Of a stretch of 64,000 nucleotides of DNA, positions 59,979-64,000 are shown in pieces. The translations under genes and the position numbers were made by a program. Origin of the DNA: Ditylenchus dipsaci (taxonomy: Eukaryota; Nematoda; Chromadorea; Rhabditida; Anguinidae); contig SADC01000907.1 in assembly GCA_004194705.1 (NCBI GenBank), positions 124,001 through 188,000 of the forward strand, given 5' to 3'. The notes below the pieces were generated by a model. The model searched no databases. It was not told the origin of the DNA and worked only from the letters and a program-made list of their open reading frames with translations. Every line of letters begins with the position of its first letter. The stretch's first letter is position 1.

Positions 59979-62363
59979 ATGACCGACACTGCAGCTAAAG
60001 TTCCCTTGCGTTTTTCTGTGGATTTCTTCCTGGCTCGCAAGGTAAAACACTAAGAATACCGTTAATACCGTTGTTAATACCGTTTGTTAATACCGCATTT
60101 CTTACCTAGAGGTAGTCTTTTGCATCTTTATATAATGCATCGTCTCCGCTACATTGCATAGACGGCGTTGACTTTTTTCGGCAAAAAATTAAGGATTGAC
60201 ATTTTTGGCCTGATACAGAGACAAACTTTTAAAGGGGCATGCCCACGCTAATAAGAGGTGGTGCCCGGGAATTCAAAATTTTTTCCTAATCATTGAACTT
60301 CTGTACGGATAGTTCATCCTGGTTTCTAACAAAACAAGGTCTAGAATTTAATTTTAGGTGTGGTTTTGTTAGAAACCAAGTTGTAGAATCCGTACAGAAG
60401 TTCAATGATCAGGAAAAAAATTTGAAGTCCCGGGCACCACCTCTTATTAGCGTGGGCATGCCCCTTTAAGAATACATCATACGAAGAAAGACAAATGATA
60501 GCGGTTATTTGCAGACTGACAAATGGATATTTAAGGATAATATTTTTATGGCACGAATTTACTTATTATGGAGCAAATACACTTTTATGCCGCAGATTCA
60601 CTTCCTCTTGGCGCAAATTTAGTAAATTTATAATGCCTTATTTAGTTCAGTGAGTCTGCGCCATAAAAAGTTTATTTGCGCCGAAAAGAAGTTTACCTGC
60701 GCCAAATAATATTTTGCGTCATGAACATGAATTTTTTTTCACTGGCATGCATCTAAAAACAGCTCGGTCACCAGGGCAAAATAAAAATATATGGCAGAGT
60801 TTTTGTAATTTACAAGCCATTTTGCAACTTTTTAAACTAATTATATCAACAAATTGCATTACTGTTAGTTGGGAAATAGTAAAAGTGATATATTTAGAGT
60901 GATCAAGCAGATCACTTGTCACCACCTGATCTAGAAGACACCTATTTGATGGCGAAACTTTTGGAGTCTAACATCCAGGTTTTAAATCTCGATAAAACTA
61001 TTAACAAGCATTTAAAAAGTTTTTTAGAGTTTGGACGATTGTGAAATTAAACCAATAGGTGCAAAAAAACGTGTTCAGTGTGCCAAATGCCTGAAAACTT
61101 TTTGTGTGGGTGTCAAATAGTGAGTAAAACACAGTTGATTTAGCTATTTTTAGGATAAAGGTGCTTTGAAGATTCACAACAGTGCTGTTCATTTGAAAGT
61201 TAGTCACATTTTGTGTCTAAAGTATTAAAATAAAAATAATATTTTTAGGAAATGCACAAGGTTAGTGTTTTGGCTAAGGCAACAGTTATTAAAAATAGTT
61301 AATGCCATGTTTAGTGCTCGGTTGAGGGCTGTGAAATGATGTTTTCCTCCAGGTAGCACATCTGTATATCGTGTTTCCTCTAATAAGGCGACAGTTACCT
61401 TATTTTTCGATCTTCGAAAATCGAAAAATTCTTAGTGCGATTTTGAGATTAAAAAGCTACAAAGTGGAGTCGGTTAAGTTTCATGGGAGTTTAGAAAACG
61501 CGAAAAAGTGGCATAACATTTTTTCTGTGCTGAGATATAGATCCTCAAAGTTAAGCCTTATAAGAGGAAATAAGTTATTTCTTGAAACTGGTAAAATTTC
61601 AAAAAGATGGGATAAAATGAAATTATAATTTTTTAAAATTTTGATATTTTTGCCTTTTTCATTTATTTTCTGTTTCCTTTCATTTTGCCACTATTTTTTA
61701 CTTTTTTCATTTTAAATTTAATACTTTCCGCCGATTTAAAACTTTGAATTTTTGTGAATATACACTGGACTACCCTTCGCTTAATCTTAATCGCTTAATG
61801 TTCTCAGTCATAATTTTGGTAGGAAATTAAATAAAAAGAAAGTTGAAAACCGCAAGAAATTTTGAAAAAATGATTATTATAACACAACTAGCCTTGTTGA
61901 CTTTAAACTTATTTTATAAACATTCTAGGCGGAGCAGAAACCGCCACTCAGCCAATCCAAACCCTAAATTACATTGTGCTGGTATTTCACTGTCACACCA
62001 CCCCAAAACTGTTGTGGTCCAAATGAGTGATTCATCCAAACCAGGTATATTTAATTTCAGCCTCAGCTCACTTCCTACTAATTTTCAGATCAGACCATGT
62101 TTGAAACGTTTACTGAGAATACTTCTGGTGAACAGAAATCAACAAATGCTTCTACATCATCCCACCTTGCCAGACTGTCTGAAGACAGATCAGTGCTTAA
62201 CAGGAAAAGAAGGAGAATATCATCCAGCCATAATTATCCACTCAATACCAATGCAATTTCACAATCAAATTTTTCGTGTAGTCCATACAACCATCAAGTG
62301 ACTGATCAGCAAAAATGGTTTCGGCATTTTTGTGAGTTAAATATTAATTTTCGTAAAAAATAG
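59979..62363 (+). CDS. Second basonuclin/Disco-type zinc-finger protein (about 235 aa)
   Basis: Predicted nuclear C2H2 factor related to the gene at 8555. Exons: 59979-60041, 60898-60978, 61028-61105, 61154-61198, 61249-61260 (12 nt), 61315-61352, 61929-62044, 62089-62363; all phases match. Finger pair: [22 protein letters not shown], then CSVEGCEMMFSSRRSRNRHS and ANPNPKLH, close to vertebrate basonuclin pair 1. The conserved N-terminal domain of the first gene is absent. After the fingers comes a Ser-rich tail with a basic cluster (NRKRRRIS). A 12-nt microexon encodes EMHK in the linker between fingers. The stop at 62361-62363 is used if the GTGAGT at 62332 is not spliced; a possible further exon begins near 63651. 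A paralogue, probably by duplication. Confidence 0.8.
60229..60469. mobile_element. TTAA-flanked foldback, GGGGCATGCC family
   Basis: TTAA-AGGGGCATGCCCACGCTAAT and its complement ATTAGCGTGGGCATGCCCCT-TTAA. The arms are nearly perfectly complementary over about 100 bp each (CTAATAAGAGGTGGTGCCCG), so the copy looks young. It sits in intron 1 of the second basonuclin gene. Confidence 0.85.
60540..60725. repeat. Short degenerate repeat (GCGCAAATTTACTT-like)
   Basis: Variants of GGCGCAAATTTACTTATTATG and its complement alternate about six times, with mismatches. Confidence 0.55.
61357..61574. mobile_element. Worn ACCGTAT-family MITE
   Basis: Left CGTGTTTCCTCTAATAAGGC and right GCCTTATAAGAGGAAATAAG are complementary. 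It contains the family phrase about GTGCGATTTTGAGATT. Lies in the intron 61353-61928. Confidence 0.6.
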
Positions 62364-64000
62364 GCACTGTACTCAGGCCTTCCAAATTGCTTCTTTTAAA
62401 ACCACTGTTTTTGACTAAAAATTTTTTTCCCTAAAAGTACATTTTACCATCTATTTTTTTTTATAAAAAGTACCGTTTTGAAAAAGTCGCCAAGCCCCTA
62501 AACATTATTCAAAACGTAATTTTTTAAACGATTTTATTGTAAATTCAAATTCTGTTGTAATAAGAAAAAGAAGGGAAATGGCAGCCTGTAAGGCAAAAGA
62601 TTATCTATTTTTCTTCGAAAAATATATTAATATCGATAAAAATTTACTTTTGGAAAAAGCGCCTACTTTATTGTTCAAAAACAGGGGTGTTCAAAAACAC
62701 GGCATACACAGTGTGACTTGAAATTAAAATAGCTATTGAATGGTATTGTGATCCATATGCATATCAGCGTTACCCAGTATTGATGTTCCCTTGTTAGAGG
62801 ATACCACTCTGGTTCGGTTCTCCTATTTTTTTTCTGAGATGGTTTTAATTATACATGTATAATTTCCTGTACTACAGAAGTCAAAGTTCTATTAAACGTA
62901 CACTCTATTCGACCGATCTAGAAAACGCCTAACACCTAAGCAAGTTTTTTTGGTTTGAAATAAAATAATGCAAAATAACTTTTATATAGCGTACACTAGG
63001 ATTGGCATGCGCTGGCAAAGCGCCGGCGCTTACTTATAGGGTCATGCCCGTGCGTTTCAAAAAGTTAAGGCGGGGGGCAGCGATTTTTTTTGAATCCTTT
63101 CATTTCTCACTGGTTTCGCGTCAAATGTAATATTCATGATCCTATACTACTTTTAAAAACTAGGCAGAAAACTTAAGAAATCTGGATGAGAACGCATGTA
63201 AAACTTGATCAAGAAAGAAAAAACGTGCTGCTCCCCGCCTTTTCTCCGTGTCGGGCACGGGCATGCCCCTTTAAGCGCCAGCGCCGGCAAAATAAGCGCC
63301 GTACTCTTGACCATGAAATGCATACAAAGGCTCTTTTTGCCCAGCTCCAGTGACCAAGACGGGTAAAAATAAATACATAGGACATAGAGGTACCCTCTCC
63401 AAGTGGCTGACCTTGGTCCCCAAGGTAAAAAGCCAAATTTTAGTCAAAAAATTTTTTGAAAAAATGGTCGGCCGCCACCTAAAAACATGTTTTCTATGCG
63501 TTTCAGTTGCTAAAACACAGGAAAAACGAGTTTTGGGTGCTTTTGGGAGGAGGAAATATATAAATAATAACCAACTTTTTCAAACGGTCCTGGCTCACTC
63601 AAACCACTAACTACTAGTGTTTGATTTTTTTTTAACAATTATCATTTTAGAACTGAAAGCCTCAAAAAAAGTTCATGTGTGCCAGCTGGATCTTTTCCGC
63701 CAGTCATGTTTAATCAGATGTCAACTCCATCCATAAATACTTTTTTGGAGTCATTTTACAAGAAAAAGTCGATTTGCGAGGCATGACGCTTGATTTAAAA
63801 AAAATATATGTTGAAAATGTTAAAATTTCAGGCAGATCCATATATATCATGGAAACAGTCAACGATTTTTCCATTTGCATCTCCATTTATTTAAAGCAGA
63901 CAAATTGTAAATTAGATTCTCTATGATGTGTAAATAGATCAACGCATTGTAAATTAATGCTGTTGGCTCAGCTTCTAGTGGTATTTTAATAAAATATTTT
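62364..64000. other. Right edge: repeats, possible further exon
   Basis: Includes a GGGGCAT-family TTAA-like element inside GC-rich palindrome fragments (63008-63300) and a fragment of the foldback family (63300-63480). A frame at 63652-63786 (TESLKKSSCVPAGSF... ending CEA and TGA) follows an acceptor-like ATTTTAG and could be an alternative 3' exon of the second basonuclin gene, but the phase with the donor at 62332 does not fit. Confidence 0.4.
63034..63274. mobile_element. GGGGCAT-family element inside a GC-rich repeat
   Basis: Left AGGGTCATGCCCGTGC and right GCACGGGCATGCCCCTTTAA are complementary. TTAA is intact only on the right (63271-63274) and reads TTAT on the left. The flanking GCGCCGGCGCT and GCGCCAGCGCCGGC are halves of a palindrome like the one at 48.5-48.9 kb. 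Confidence 0.6.

Overview
This window is nuclear DNA from an invertebrate animal. It is AT-rich, its genes are split by many introns (often 49-60 bp, GT..AG with TTTCAG or TTTTAG acceptors), and most spacers and long introns are packed with DNA transposons and foldback repeats. The gene set (neuropeptide F/Y-type receptor, gustatory-receptor-family protein, protein kinase D-like kinase, HMG-box protein, MPPE1/PGAP5, two basonuclin-type zinc-finger genes) fits a bilaterian. The gustatory receptor family argues against a vertebrate. A nematode is possible, but the phylum cannot be fixed from the sequence. No operons, CRISPR arrays, rRNA or tRNA genes were found.

Layout, all host genes on the + strand: (1) 1-8.55 kb: repeats plus unique stretches that may be regulatory. 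(2) 8,555-11,760: a basonuclin gene with the conserved N-terminal domain and one C2H2 pair. (3) 11.8-20.1 kb: repeats, including a foldback (12.96-13.80 kb) and a decayed MULE (17.2-19.0 kb). (4) 20,130-31,480: an eight-exon neuropeptide F/Y-type GPCR. Its last intron carries a three-deep nest: a 3,039-bp hAT element with an apparently intact transposase and perfect 8-bp target duplication, inside a 5-kb TTAA-flanked element with MULE/FLYWCH remnants, inside an older ACCGTAT-family repeat. (5) 32,489-36,775: a gustatory-receptor-like gene with a frameshift between membrane segments 5 and 6. (6) 38,702-46,431: a PKD-like kinase without C1 or PH domains. (7) 46,428-49,825: an HMG-box reading frame that overlaps the kinase stop by ATGA and can also be joined in frame to the kinase through a second donor 13 nt downstream. 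(8) 51,968-54,387: a complete MPPE1/PGAP5 phosphoesterase. (9) 54.4-60 kb: spacer with unique, possibly regulatory blocks. (10) 59,979-62,363: a second, shorter basonuclin-type gene with a TATA box just upstream. (11) The rest is repeats to the right edge.

The gene models were made by eye from splice sites and phase. Four models have a total coding length divisible by three with matching phases throughout: basonuclin 507 aa, GPCR 477 aa, kinase 528 aa (or kinase-HMG 880 aa) and MPPE1 379 aa. The most interesting points are the kinase/HMG-box junction, the paired basonuclin genes at the two ends of the window, and the variety of target-site-verified hAT and TTAA elements.
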